Part shown: one piece after another, positions 47,234 to 56,618 of the stretch
How positions within the stretch are numbered: position 1 is the stretch's first letter
How the letters are laid out: each line of letters begins with the position of its first letter
NCBI RefSeq assembly: GCF_004152865.1
Contig: NZ_SEOO01000009.1
Span: 55,303-119,302, forward strand
DNA from: Sphingobium cupriresistens
GTDB taxonomy: Bacteria > Pseudomonadota > Alphaproteobacteria > Sphingomonadales > Sphingomonadaceae
Length of the DNA: 64,000 nt
Direction: 5' to 3'
Notes under the pieces: generated by a model
What the model saw: the letters and a program-made list of their open reading frames with translations, nothing else
Database searches by the model: none
What the model was told of the DNA's origin: nothing
Program-made: the position numbers and the translations under genes

Positions 47234-47905
47234 ATGATCCCGCGGGAATATCTGGATTCGGCGCAGGTGCCGGGCGGGCAGGAATTGAAGCTCTATCGGC
47301 GCGGCGCCGATCATATGATCGTGCTCGACCGCAACGAGTTGATGAGCAGCCGGATGAGTGGATCGGAAAAGCAACTGGCGCTGATGACGATCGAACGATT
47401 GCAGGGGCGCAAGGCGCCGCATCTGCTGGTTGGTGGCTATGGCATGGGTTTCACCCTGCGCGCGGCCCTGGGCGTGCTCGACGGATCGGCGCGCGTGACC
47501 GTGGCCGAACTGGTGCCCAAGATCATCGAATGGGCGCGCGGACCGATGGCCGATCTGATGGCCGGATGCCTGGACGATCCTCGCGTTGAGTTGCTGATCG
47601 AGGATGTCGTGCCGGTGATCGCGGCGGGCCAGGGGAACTATGACGCGATCCTGCTGGATGTCGACAATGGCCCGGATGGACTGACCGCTGCGGCGAATGA
47701 TCGGCTCTATTCGACCAGCGGGCTGGCGGTAGCCAAGGCGGCGCTGAAACCCGGCGGGATATTGGCGGTGTGGTCGGCGGGATCGGACGATCCCTTCACC
47801 CGCCGCCTGCGCAATGCAGGCTTCGAAGTGGACGAAGTCGCGGTCAAGGCGCGCGACAATGGAAAAGGGCCGCGCCACGTCATCTGGTTCGCGCGGAAGC
47901 GGTGA
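47234..47905 (+). CDS. Spermidine synthase-like protein
   Basis: 223 residues from the ATG at 47234, with GGAAGGAAG as ribosome site. The nucleotide-binding core is LLVGGYGMGFTLRAALG, then VTVAELVPKIIEWARGPM and YDAILLDVDNGPDGLTAAAN. The N-terminal beta domain of true spermidine synthases is reduced, so a different small-molecule transferase is possible. It ends close to a REP-like hairpin. Confidence 0.75.
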   Translation: MIPREYLDSAQVPGGQELKLYRRGADHMIVLDRNELMSSRMSGSEKQLALMTIERLQGRKAPHLLVGGYGMGFTLRAALGVLDGSARVTVAELVPKIIEWARGPMADLMAGCLDDPRVELLIEDVVPVIAAGQGNYDAILLDVDNGPDGLTAAANDRLYSTSGLAVAKAALKPGGILAVWSAGSDDPFTRRLRNAGFEVDEVAVKARDNGKGPRHVIWFARKR

Positions 47906-47913
47906 TTTTTTTG

Positions 47914-47941
47914 AACTGGGTTCCCGCCTTCGCGGGAACCC
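47914..47941. repeat. Single REP-like hairpin (half element)
   Basis: GGGTTCCCGC-CTTC-GCGGGAACCC, preceded by AACT. It is the right-hand unit of the 66-bp elements at 5628 and 26108. It lies after a T7 run just past the spermidine-synthase-like stop and before the convergent dnaE2 stop. Confidence 0.75.
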
Positions 47942-47957
47942 ATATTGTTATACACAT

Positions 47958-50900
47958 TCAATGGAAATCGCGTGATCGCGGCAATATCCGCACATCCCTG
48001 GGATGTCTGCGCGGCGATGGGGCGGCGCGCGCATGGACGGGATGAGTCACCTCATCTCCGCGCATCATCGGCTGTTCCTGCAACCAGTCCAGCGCCTGGC
48101 TGGCGTCGGTAACGCGATCGACCATCAGATGGACGACATTTTCCTTGCTGCGCTGGACTTCGCCTTCGATCAGCATCAGCCGCGCCGCCATAACCGCGCG
48201 CCGCTGTTTCTCCATCTCACGCGCCCATAGCAAGGCGTTGACGATGCCGCTTTCATCCTCGATCGTGATGAAGACCGCATTGCCTTTGCCCGGCCGCTGG
48301 CGGATCAGGACCACGCCAGCCACCTTCACTTTCGCGCCGTCTTTGGCGGCATTGACCGATGCGCAGTCGATGGCGCCGCGTCGGGCGAAATGGGCGCGCA
48401 GAAACTGCATCGGATGGCCCTTCAACGACAAACGATGGGTCTGATAATCGATCGCGACTTCTTCGGCCAACGGCATGGCCGGCAGCATCGGATCGGCTTC
48501 CCGTCCGAGTTCGGGCAGATCCTGCGTAGCGAAAAGCGGCAGTTGGGCCGGCGGCACGCGGCGCGCGTCCCACCCCGCCTCGCGCCTGCTTCGGCCGATC
48601 GATTGGAGCGCGTCGGCGTCCGTCAGCAGATGCAGCGCGCGCGCGGGCACCCCGGCGCGGCGGGCGATATCCTCCATGTCACGCAGGGCGCTTTCCTGCC
48701 GCGCCGCGATCAGCGCCTTGGCCCATTCCTCGCGGAATCCATCAATCTGCTTGAGGCCAAGGCGCAGGATGCGCTCCCCTTCCAGGCTGCTATACCAGTC
48801 GCTCGCCTGCACATCGATCGGCCGCACCTCCACGCCATGTTGCTGCGCGTCGCGGACCAGTTGCGCGGGCGCGTAGAAGCCCATCGGCTGGCTGTTGAGC
48901 AAGGCACAGGTGAAGACCGCGGGATAATGGCATTTCAGCCAGGAGGAGACATAGGCGAGCCAGCCGAACGCCTGAGCATGGCTTTCGGGAAAGCCATATT
49001 CACCGAAGCCCTTAATCTGTTCAAAACAGCGTTCGGCGAAATCGAGCGGATAGCCGCGCGCCGTCATGCCACCAATGAACTTGTCCTGCCAATAGCCCAT
49101 CGTCCCGCGATTGCGGAAGGTGGCCATGGATCGACGCAGACCGTCCGCATCTTCCGGCGTGAATTTGGCGGCCACGATCGCCAGCCGCATCGCCTGTTCC
49201 TGAAACAGCGGAACACCAAGCGTCTTTTCCAGCACGTCCTTCAATTCGTCGGGATTGTCTGGTGGCCCCGGATAGTCCGGCGTTTCTTCCTTGTTGCGCC
49301 GTCGAAGATAGGGATGGACCATACCACCCTGGATCGGGCCGGGCCGCACGATCGCGACCTGGATGACGAGGTCGTACAACTTCTTGGGCTTCATGCGGGG
49401 CAGCATGGAAATCTGGGCGCGGCTTTCAACCTGGAAGGTGCCGATGCTGTCGCCCTTTTGCAGCATGGCGTAGGTTTCCGGATCTTCGCGCGACACCGTT
49501 TCCAGCTTCAGGTCGTCCAGGCCATGCAGGCGCATCAGGTCGAAGCTCTTGCGGATCGCGGTCAACATGCCGAGCGCCAGCACATCGACCTTCATCAGTT
49601 TCAGCGTTTCCAGGTCATCCTTGTCCCATTCGATGAAGGTGCGATCGGGCATGGCGGCATTGTGAACCGGTACCAGTTCGTCGAGCCGCCCCTGGCTCAG
49701 GACGAAGCCGCCGACATGCTGCGACAAATGCCGGGGAAATTCGAGCAGGCTGCTCGCCATGTCGCGCAGCCGGGCGAGTTCGGGATTGGCGGGATCGAAG
49801 CCCGCTTGGGTCAGCCGGGCTTCGGGCACTTCCTGATCTCCGCTCCAACTGCCCCAGACGGTGCCGGACAGGCGCGCCGTCACATCCTCGGTCAGGCCCA
49901 GCGCCTTGCCGACTTCGCGTAGCGCGCTGCGCTGGCGGTAACGGATAACGGTCGCGGCGATGCCCGCTCGCTCGCGCGTATAACGGCGGTAGATATATTG
50001 CATCACCTCCTCGCGCCGCTCATGTTCGAAATCCACGTCGATATCGGGCGGCTCGTCCCGCGCCTCGGTCAGAAAGCGGGAGAAAAGCAGCTTCTGTTCC
50101 ACCGGGTCGATCGGCGTGACGCCCAGCAGAAAGCAGACTAGCGAATTGGCCGCTGACCCGCGCCCCTGACACAGGATCGGTGGATCAAGGCTGCGGGCAT
50201 AGGCGACAATGTCGTGGACGGTCAGGAAATAATAAGCGTAGCTTTTGAAACGGATCAGACGGAACTCGTCATTCAGTACGTTCCGATAGGCGGGCGGCAA
50301 TCCGTCGGGGAAGCGCGCCTTCGCATTTTCCTCAACCAGATGTTCGAGCCAGTCCTGCGGCGCCCAGCCTTCCGGCACCGGCTCATGCGGATATTCATAG
50401 ACCAACTGGTCTAGATTAAAGTCGATGCAGCCCAACAAATCCTGCGTCGCGGCGATCGCCTGTGGGCAGGCGGCGAACAGGCGCGCCATTTCTGCGGGGG
50501 CTTTCAGGTGGCGTTCCGCATTGGGGGCAAGGCGGCGGCCGGCGGTCTGGATCGTCAGCCCTTCGCGGATACAGGTCAGCACATCCTGCATCTGTCGATC
50601 CTCCGCTCCCGCATAAAGCGCATCATTAGTAGCGATCAACGGCACGCCGCATTGCGCCGCGAGCGCCTGCCGCCGGGCCAGCATCCGCGCATCACGCCCG
50701 GATCGCCCCATAGTCGCGGCGAGCCAGAGATGCGGGCTGAGCGCCCGCAATTGCGCCAGCAGCGCCGCGTCGTCATCCATCGCGATCAACGCCATGTCCT
50801 GCGCATGATCGATCAGGTCCGATAAGCTGAGTTCGCACGCGCCCTTGATCGTGCGGCGATTCCCCTCGGTCAGCAGCCGGGTCAGCCGGCCCCAGCCGAA

Positions 50901-51167
50901 GCGCGTGCGCGGATAGGCGATGATGTCGGGCGTGCCGTCGGCAAAGACCAGCCGCGCACCGACGATCAGGCGCATGGTGACGCCCAGCGGCTTTAGATCC
51001 TTGAGCGCCTGATGCGCGCGCACTACGCCCGCCACCGTATTGCGATCGGCAATGCCGATGCCGGTCATGCCCAGATGCGCAGCCTGCTGCACCATCTTCT
51101 GGGGATGGGATGCCCCGCGCAGGAAACTGAAATTGGTGGCGGCCACCACTTCTGCAAAGTCGCTCAT
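47958..51167 (-). CDS. dnaE2: Error-prone DNA polymerase III alpha subunit DnaE2
   Basis: Catalytic polymerase of the SOS mutasome. 1069 residues. The N-terminal PHP domain starts EVVAATNFSFLRGASHPQKM with GIGIADRNTVAGVVRAHQAL. The polymerase core has CQGRGSAANSLVCFLLGVTP, EPPDIDVDFEHERREEVMQY and FPESHAQAFGWLAYVSSWLK. The C-terminal OB fold is VAGVVLIRQRPGKGNAVFIT. The start ATG overlaps the imuB stop by four bases. Confidence 0.97.
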   Translation of the reverse strand: MSDFAEVVAATNFSFLRGASHPQKMVQQAAHLGMTGIGIADRNTVAGVVRAHQALKDLKPLGVTMRLIVGARLVFADGTPDIIAYPRTRFGWGRLTRLLTEGNRRTIKGACELSLSDLIDHAQDMALIAMDDDAALLAQLRALSPHLWLAATMGRSGRDARMLARRQALAAQCGVPLIATNDALYAGAEDRQMQDVLTCIREGLTIQTAGRRLAPNAERHLKAPAEMARLFAACPQAIAATQDLLGCIDFNLDQLVYEYPHEPVPEGWAPQDWLEHLVEENAKARFPDGLPPAYRNVLNDEFRLIRFKSYAYYFLTVHDIVAYARSLDPPILCQGRGSAANSLVCFLLGVTPIDPVEQKLLFSRFLTEARDEPPDIDVDFEHERREEVMQYIYRRYTRERAGIAATVIRYRQRSALREVGKALGLTEDVTARLSGTVWGSWSGDQEVPEARLTQAGFDPANPELARLRDMASSLLEFPRHLSQHVGGFVLSQGRLDELVPVHNAAMPDRTFIEWDKDDLETLKLMKVDVLALGMLTAIRKSFDLMRLHGLDDLKLETVSREDPETYAMLQKGDSIGTFQVESRAQISMLPRMKPKKLYDLVIQVAIVRPGPIQGGMVHPYLRRRNKEETPDYPGPPDNPDELKDVLEKTLGVPLFQEQAMRLAIVAAKFTPEDADGLRRSMATFRNRGTMGYWQDKFIGGMTARGYPLDFAERCFEQIKGFGEYGFPESHAQAFGWLAYVSSWLKCHYPAVFTCALLNSQPMGFYAPAQLVRDAQQHGVEVRPIDVQASDWYSSLEGERILRLGLKQIDGFREEWAKALIAARQESALRDMEDIARRAGVPARALHLLTDADALQSIGRSRREAGWDARRVPPAQLPLFATQDLPELGREADPMLPAMPLAEEVAIDYQTHRLSLKGHPMQFLRAHFARRGAIDCASVNAAKDGAKVKVAGVVLIRQRPGKGNAVFITIEDESGIVNALLWAREMEKQRRAVMAARLMLIEGEVQRSKENVVHLMVDRVTDASQALDWLQEQPMMRGDEVTHPVHARAAPSPRRHPRDVRILPRSRDFH

Positions 51168-52696
51168 GCGAACAGGCCGTGCAGATACCAGACAATGTCG
51201 GTTTCCTCGCCGAACAGGCCATGGCGGAACATCCAGTAACGGCGTCCGTCGCTATCCTCGATCCGGTAATAGTCGCGCGTCTTGCCTGCGCCACCCGGCT
51301 GATGCCCATCTCGTCTGCGCCACCATTCCGCCGCGATCCGCTCCGGCCCTTCGGCCAGCCGCACTTCATGCAAGCGGTCGCGCCAGCGGAAGCGCTGGGG
51401 TGGGCCATCGGGCACGCCGGCGATCACCGCCACCGGCTGGGGCGGGTCGAACAGCAGCAGCGGTCGGGGCGGGCGATCCTGCGCTGTCGGCCAGGGCTGC
51501 TGCCGGGACTGCGTCGCAGGGATCAGCCGTTGCGCCCCTTCGGGCAGATGCCTGTCGCAGGGCTGGAGGCGGCGGACATTGTCCGGGCCGAGGCGGATGC
51601 CCAGACGATCGACCAGCGCGACGATGCCGTCCTCCGCCACCTGTGCTTCCCCGTCCATAGCCTGCTGCCGTTCGGCCAGCGGCTCCGCGCGCGGCACCGC
51701 CAGCAACACGGCGTCGAAGCCGAAGCCGGGGTCGAGCGGATCGGCCATCGTATCGATCCGTTCCCGCAGCAAGCGCAGCACGGCGGCAGGATCGCGCACC
51801 GGTTGCCCGGTTTCGATCGCCAACCCTTGCCGCGCGCCATCGCTGCGCAGCAAACGGATGACGAACCGTCGCCCGCCCAGCTTGCGCGCCTCCATCTGCC
51901 GCGCGGCCTGATTCAGCAAATCCTCGATCACGTCCATGACATCCTCGGTCCGGGCGATCGGTTCGGGAAAGCGCGCCTCGGCGCGGATCGGAGCCGATGG
52001 ACGGCGCGGCGCGATCGGGCTGGGCGCTTCGCCCAATATCTGGCGCAGCCGGGTGACCGCCTGCTCGCCGAAGCGGGCGGCGATCATGCCCATGGGCCGC
52101 TGGGACAGGTCGCCGATGCTACGCAGGCCGGCCCGGCGAAGGGCGGCCAGTGCGCCATCGTCCAGTTCGAGCGCCGCGACCGGCAACGCGGCTACATCGC
52201 CGCCGCCATGCCGGGCCAACGCACGGGCCGCCATGGCGTTGGGACCAAAGGCATGGCGGCTGGCATAGCCAGCCATCGCCCGCGCCTGTTGCGCAAGCGC
52301 CTTGGGACCGCCGAACAGATGGCCGCAACCGCTGATGTCGAGGATGAGGCCATCCGGCGCATCCAGCGCCACCATGGGGGTAAAGTGCCGCATCGCCTCC
52401 AGAAGGCGATCGAGCGCCTGCGCATCGGCGACGGGATCGGCCGGGCGCGTGACGAGCGTCGGGCAACGCGCCCGCGCATCGGCCAGCGTCATGCCCGTCG
52501 TCAGTCCCTGTTTGACCGCCAACATGTCCACCGCCGCCAATCGCAGCGCATTGCCGACCCGCGCCACCAGCGCGAAGGGTTCGGGTGCGCCGGCTTCAGG
52601 CGACCTGTCGCTGATCGGCTCCATCGTCGCCTGCATCCGTTCGCAGGCGAGAAAAGGGAACCACAGCGCCAGGCAAAGGCGCTCGTCCGTCTGCAT
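51164..52696 (-). CDS. imuB: Y-family polymerase-like mutasome protein ImuB
   Basis: Bridges DnaE2 to the beta clamp; catalytically inactive in known examples. 510 residues from the ATG at 52696 (MQTDERLCLALWFPFLACER); a GTG seven codons earlier is an alternative. The Y-family palm/thumb region shows LILDISGCGHLFGGPKALAQ in place of a full acidic triad. The C-terminus ends in RYWMFRHGLFG and DIVWYLHGLFA, typical of ImuB. Its 5' end lies about 100 bases inside imuA in another frame. Confidence 0.94.
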   Translation of the reverse strand: MQTDERLCLALWFPFLACERMQATMEPISDRSPEAGAPEPFALVARVGNALRLAAVDMLAVKQGLTTGMTLADARARCPTLVTRPADPVADAQALDRLLEAMRHFTPMVALDAPDGLILDISGCGHLFGGPKALAQQARAMAGYASRHAFGPNAMAARALARHGGGDVAALPVAALELDDGALAALRRAGLRSIGDLSQRPMGMIAARFGEQAVTRLRQILGEAPSPIAPRRPSAPIRAEARFPEPIARTEDVMDVIEDLLNQAARQMEARKLGGRRFVIRLLRSDGARQGLAIETGQPVRDPAAVLRLLRERIDTMADPLDPGFGFDAVLLAVPRAEPLAERQQAMDGEAQVAEDGIVALVDRLGIRLGPDNVRRLQPCDRHLPEGAQRLIPATQSRQQPWPTAQDRPPRPLLLFDPPQPVAVIAGVPDGPPQRFRWRDRLHEVRLAEGPERIAAEWWRRRDGHQPGGAGKTRDYYRIEDSDGRRYWMFRHGLFGEETDIVWYLHGLFA

Positions 52697-53339
52697 CCCT
52701 GAAACATCCACCTTCACTATCCCATGTCAGCCGCCAGCGTCCGCCCGCCGGACCGCCACGACAGCGGAGCAATTGGGCCTCGATCGCCGGGTATCCGGGA
52801 GCGTTCGCCTCCAGCGCTACGGAGGGCGCGCTTTTGATGGTCCAGCGGGTCTGCGCGCCACTCGATCGCGGTTCGGCATCGCTCCGCAGCAATATTATGC
52901 AGGCGCCGGAGGCTTCCGCCGCCAACACCAGACGGCGGCTGGCGGTCAGGTCATAGTCGGCGAACCGCCCCTCGCTCTCCATCAGCACTCCCGCCACGCC
53001 CGGACAGCGCGCCGCTTCCAGCCCGGCGCGCAGCATATCCACCTCAGTCCTTGTCTCTACGATCGTCAGGCGGCCGGGCTGGATACCCAGCAACGCCAGT
53101 CCGTCACCCGAAAACAGCGTTGGCAGGCGCTGGCGACGCGGTGTACGCAGGGCAAAGATCGCGCCTGCCCCGGCCAGTGGGCCTTGCGTCAGGGCAAAGG
53201 CCAAGGCGGCCGCCCGGTCCTCAGCCTGGCTGTGAATTTCATGCAGATGTCCCCGCTCAAGCGCCCGGCAGGACGCTTGCACTTCTGACGCATGCCGCCC
53301 TGCCGGACGCGCGCTGCTGATGGGACCATGGGCTGTCAT
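52596..53339 (-). CDS. imuA: Mutasome accessory protein ImuA
   Basis: RecA-like/SulA-like cofactor of the ImuB-DnaE2 mutasome. 247 residues from the ATG at 53339 (MTAHGPISSARPAGR); a GTG four codons upstream is possible. Segments include CRALERGHLHEIHSQAEDRA, IQPGRLTIVETRTEVDMLRA, GLEAARCPGVAGVLMESEGR and SRRLVLAAEASGACIILLRS. First gene of the imuA-imuB-dnaE2 operon, with a LexA box 20 bases upstream. Confidence 0.92.
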   Translation of the reverse strand: MTAHGPISSARPAGRHASEVQASCRALERGHLHEIHSQAEDRAAALAFALTQGPLAGAGAIFALRTPRRQRLPTLFSGDGLALLGIQPGRLTIVETRTEVDMLRAGLEAARCPGVAGVLMESEGRFADYDLTASRRLVLAAEASGACIILLRSDAEPRSSGAQTRWTIKSAPSVALEANAPGYPAIEAQLLRCRGGPAGGRWRLTWDSEGGCFRDADGRAPLPGAVVPFSRLRTDAGDDGADQRQVA

Positions 53340-53358
53340 ATCTAGAATCACTCACTAT

Positions 53359-53373
53359 GTTCTTCTTATGTTC
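53359..53373 (-). promoter_or_regulatory. LexA (SOS) box before imuA
   Basis: On the minus strand the sequence is GAAC-ATAAGAA-GAAC, a perfect match to the alphaproteobacterial LexA consensus GAAC-N7-GAAC. It ends 20 bases before the imuA ATG, a position expected for a repressor site. Confidence 0.9.
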
Positions 53374-53676
53374 TATATGTGCGCGTTCGTCCAGCATCGA
53401 AAGAATGCGAGGGAAGGACGATGTCTTATCTATCCGACAATGATAGATAGATTGCATCATTTTGAAATAAAATGAAATTATCGTAATATTACCAAATACG
53501 TAGTAATATTGTGAAATTATCGTTTCTCAAAAGACACATTGCCTGAAAAGCCGCTGTTTAACAAAATCACAATATTGACGACTTGCGTCACGACAAGGCA
53601 CATCCCTTCCATCAACTCGATGCAGACACGATAAAAACTGCACGGGTCGCCTATACCGCATCGAAGGGATCATATC
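53374..53676. other. AT-rich regulatory region upstream of the TonB-dependent receptor
   Basis: No gene fits here. The region is far richer in A and T than its surroundings. It contains the direct repeat TGAAATTATCG at 53473-53483 and 53512-53522, and between them the palindromic GTAATATTAC (53483-53492) and GTAATATTG (53503-53511). The layout suggests a promoter with regulator sites for the receptor gene, or laterally acquired flanking DNA. Confidence 0.55.
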
Positions 53677-56481
53677 ATGACATCGGCTGAATTTTGCAGG
53701 CGCCTCTTGGCGTCGACGGTCCTGCTCGGCCTGTCGAGCCCGGCCCTTGCCCAGAGCGGCGCACCGGAAGGCAGCGCCGCGCCCGCCGAGACGATCGTCG
53801 TGACCGGATCGCGTATCGCCCGTCCTGACCTGCAGCAGGCATCGCCCATCGCGGTCATCGGCAGCCAGGAACTCAAGCTGAGCGGCAAGATCAATGTCGA
53901 GGCGATCATCAACGATCTGCCGCAACTGATCCCCAGCACGACCGCCGCATCCAACAACCCAGGTGGTGGCGTATCGACGGCCGACCTCCGCGGCCTGGGT
54001 TCCACTCGCACGCTCGTACTGGTCAATGCCCGCCGCTATGTTTCCTATGACTCTAACCAGGTCGTCGACCTCAATACCATCCCCGCCGGCCTGATCGATC
54101 AGGTTCAGGTCGTCACCGGGGGCCGGTCGGCGATCTATGGGTCCGATGCCATCGCCGGCGTCATCAACTTCGTCATGAAGCAGAATTTCGAAGGTGTGGA
54201 AGCCAATGCCAATTACCGCATCAACCAGGCGGGCGATGGCGGCACATTCAACACCAACCTGTTGCTGGGCGGGAATTTCGCCGATGGGCGCGGAAATGCG
54301 ACCTTCTACATCGACTATACCAAGCGCGACGGCGTGTTGCAGGCAGGGCGCAGCTATACCAAGCAGGCCTATACCGACGATGGCGACGGCGGCCTGGCGG
54401 CGGGCGGTTCCGGCTCCATCCCCGGCACCCGTTTCGCGATCGGCGGCGTGCAGCGCAAGTTTGAGAGCGACGGCAGCTATTCGGCCTATACCTCCAGCAC
54501 CGACGCCTATAATTATGCGCCGGACAATTATCTGCAGGTGCCCCAGAAGCGCATCCTGTTGAGCACACAGACCCACTACGAGGTCAGCGACCACCTGACC
54601 GTTTATGCCGAAGGGCAGTTCATCAACAACCGGGTCAAGAACCGGCTGGCCTCCACCCCCTTCACCGGCACGGTGGAACTGGACAATGACAGCAGTTTCC
54701 TGTCCACCTCTTCGCAGGCGCTGCTTCAGGGGCTGGACAGTGATGGCGACGGCTACACCACCGCGTCCATCTATCGCCGCATGAACGAAGTCGGGCCGCG
54801 CATCTCGTCGGTCGACAATACCGCCTATCGCACTGTCATCGGTGCACAGGGGGCGATTGCCGACCACTGGAATTATGACGGCTATTACAGCTATGCCCGC
54901 ACCAAGTCGGTGGAAACCCAGACCGGCAACGTGTCGCGCAGCCGGGTCGAGCAAGCGCTGGCGACCACCTATGACAGCGACGGGAACCTGGTCTGTTCCG
55001 ACACCAGCAACGGCTGCGTCCCGCTCAACATCTTTGGCGCGGGCAACATCAGCGACGCGGCGGCGGCATTCATCGCCATCCCGGCGAAAAATGTCAGCAC
55101 CATCACTGAACAGGTCGCCAACTTGTCGATCACCAACGGCAATCTGTTCGACCTGGGTGCTGGCCCGGCCGGAATCGCGATCGGCGCGGAATATCGCAGC
55201 GAACATGGCAGCTATGATCCCGACTATGCGCTTTCATCGGGCGACGTCGTCGGCTTCAACGCGGGCGAGGGCCTGTCGGGAGGCTATAATGTGAAGGAGT
55301 TGTTCGCCGAAATCGACGTGCCGCTGCTGGCAGACATGCCGCTGGTCCACAAGCTGGAGTTCAACGGCGCCTATCGCTTTTCGCGCTATTCCACCGCCGC
55401 CAAGTCGGTCAGCACCTATTCAGCGGGCCTGGTTTATGCGCCGATCCAGGACATCACGCTGCGCGGCCAATATAGCCGGGCGGTGCGCGCGCCCACTGTC
55501 GCGGATCTCTATTCTGGCCAGTCGGAGGATTATCCGACCGCGAACGACCCGTGCGAAAACGCGGCTGCACTGACTAACGCCAACCTGACGTCAAGCTGCG
55601 TTGCCGCTGGTGTGCCATCCACGCTGCTGGGCACCTCGCTCAATGGCGGCAGCACGCAGATCCAGTCCTATAGCGGTGGCAATAGCGGCCTGGGCGTGGA
55701 GACGTCGGACACCTGGACCGGGGGCGTGATCCTGCAACCGCGCCTTCTGCCACGCTTCACGATGACGGTCGACTATTACCAGATCAAGATCGCCGACTAT
55801 ATCTCCACGCCCGGCACCGCCAACCTGATCGCGGCCTGCTATGGCACGGCGGCCAATGGCTGGACGCCCTATGACAGCAGCGCCTGTTCGCTGCTGCCGC
55901 GCAACGCCAACAGCTATGCGATCGAGGGGGCGCAAAACCTGCTGGCCAATACCGGCGGGCTCAAGACGCGGGGCGTCGATTTCGAGGCGCGCTACAGCGT
56001 GCCGCTCAATTTCGGAATATTGGGCGCAAAGACAGGCAAGCTGGATTTCCGCATTTCCGGCACGCGGCTGATCCAATATGATCTCAATCCGCTGGCGGCG
56101 ATCCCCGAACTGACGCAGAAATGCGCAGGCAAATTCGGCATCTATTGCGGTAACCCCTATTCCAAGCTGCGCCTAAGCAACCGCGTCACATACAGCAGCG
56201 GCCCGCTGACCCTGTCGCTGACCCACCGCCACCTGTCGAGCGTCAAGGATGACGACGATACGACCCAATATAGCGTTGAGAAGATCAAGGCCTATAATTT
56301 GTTCGATCTGGGTGCGCAGATACAAGTGACGAAGAATTTCGGCTGGACCATCGACATGAACAATATCTTTAACAAGAAGCCGCCAATCCTGGGCGACAAC
56401 CAGGAACAGTCGAACACCTATCCTTCGACCTATGACGTTTATGGCCGTGCCTTCTTCGTCAATGCGTCGGTGAAGTTCTGA
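53677..56481 (+). CDS. TonB-dependent outer-membrane receptor
   Basis: 934 residues. The signal peptide ends near SSPALA-QSG. A TonB box-like ETIVVTGSRIAR follows at about 38-49. The plug domain shows LPQLIPSTTAASNNPGGGVS, TADLRGLGSTRTLVLVNARR and QVVTGGRSAIYGSDAIAGVI. The rest is a beta-barrel with many short aromatic strands, ending YGRAFFVNASVKF with the terminal Phe. The ligand is unknown; neither siderophore nor sugar genes are adjacent. Plug and length match the large sphingomonad receptors. Confidence 0.93.
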   Translation: MTSAEFCRRLLASTVLLGLSSPALAQSGAPEGSAAPAETIVVTGSRIARPDLQQASPIAVIGSQELKLSGKINVEAIINDLPQLIPSTTAASNNPGGGVSTADLRGLGSTRTLVLVNARRYVSYDSNQVVDLNTIPAGLIDQVQVVTGGRSAIYGSDAIAGVINFVMKQNFEGVEANANYRINQAGDGGTFNTNLLLGGNFADGRGNATFYIDYTKRDGVLQAGRSYTKQAYTDDGDGGLAAGGSGSIPGTRFAIGGVQRKFESDGSYSAYTSSTDAYNYAPDNYLQVPQKRILLSTQTHYEVSDHLTVYAEGQFINNRVKNRLASTPFTGTVELDNDSSFLSTSSQALLQGLDSDGDGYTTASIYRRMNEVGPRISSVDNTAYRTVIGAQGAIADHWNYDGYYSYARTKSVETQTGNVSRSRVEQALATTYDSDGNLVCSDTSNGCVPLNIFGAGNISDAAAAFIAIPAKNVSTITEQVANLSITNGNLFDLGAGPAGIAIGAEYRSEHGSYDPDYALSSGDVVGFNAGEGLSGGYNVKELFAEIDVPLLADMPLVHKLEFNGAYRFSRYSTAAKSVSTYSAGLVYAPIQDITLRGQYSRAVRAPTVADLYSGQSEDYPTANDPCENAAALTNANLTSSCVAAGVPSTLLGTSLNGGSTQIQSYSGGNSGLGVETSDTWTGGVILQPRLLPRFTMTVDYYQIKIADYISTPGTANLIAACYGTAANGWTPYDSSACSLLPRNANSYAIEGAQNLLANTGGLKTRGVDFEARYSVPLNFGILGAKTGKLDFRISGTRLIQYDLNPLAAIPELTQKCAGKFGIYCGNPYSKLRLSNRVTYSSGPLTLSLTHRHLSSVKDDDDTTQYSVEKIKAYNLFDLGAQIQVTKNFGWTIDMNNIFNKKPPILGDNQEQSNTYPSTYDVYGRAFFVNASVKF

Positions 56482-56618
56482 TTGGACGGACGGCCTTTCA
56501 AGTCGGCGTAGAAAGCCCGGCGCTGAACGATCGTAGCGGCATGGGTGAAGATCGCGTCGGCGATGGTCGCACTCAGATCGAAGACCTGAAGAGGTTGACA
56601 TCAAACGCCTTTCGCCGT

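Noticed and set aside
47914..47941. Hairpin after the spermidine-synthase-like gene as a Rho-independent terminator
   Set aside because: The T-run lies before the hairpin, not after, on the plus strand, and the unit matches the dispersed repeat; a terminator role is possible but not shown.
53527..55206. 559-codon open frame on the minus strand opposite the TonB-dependent receptor
   Set aside because: The plus strand has a clear signal peptide, TonB box, plug and barrel; the minus frame is its shadow.
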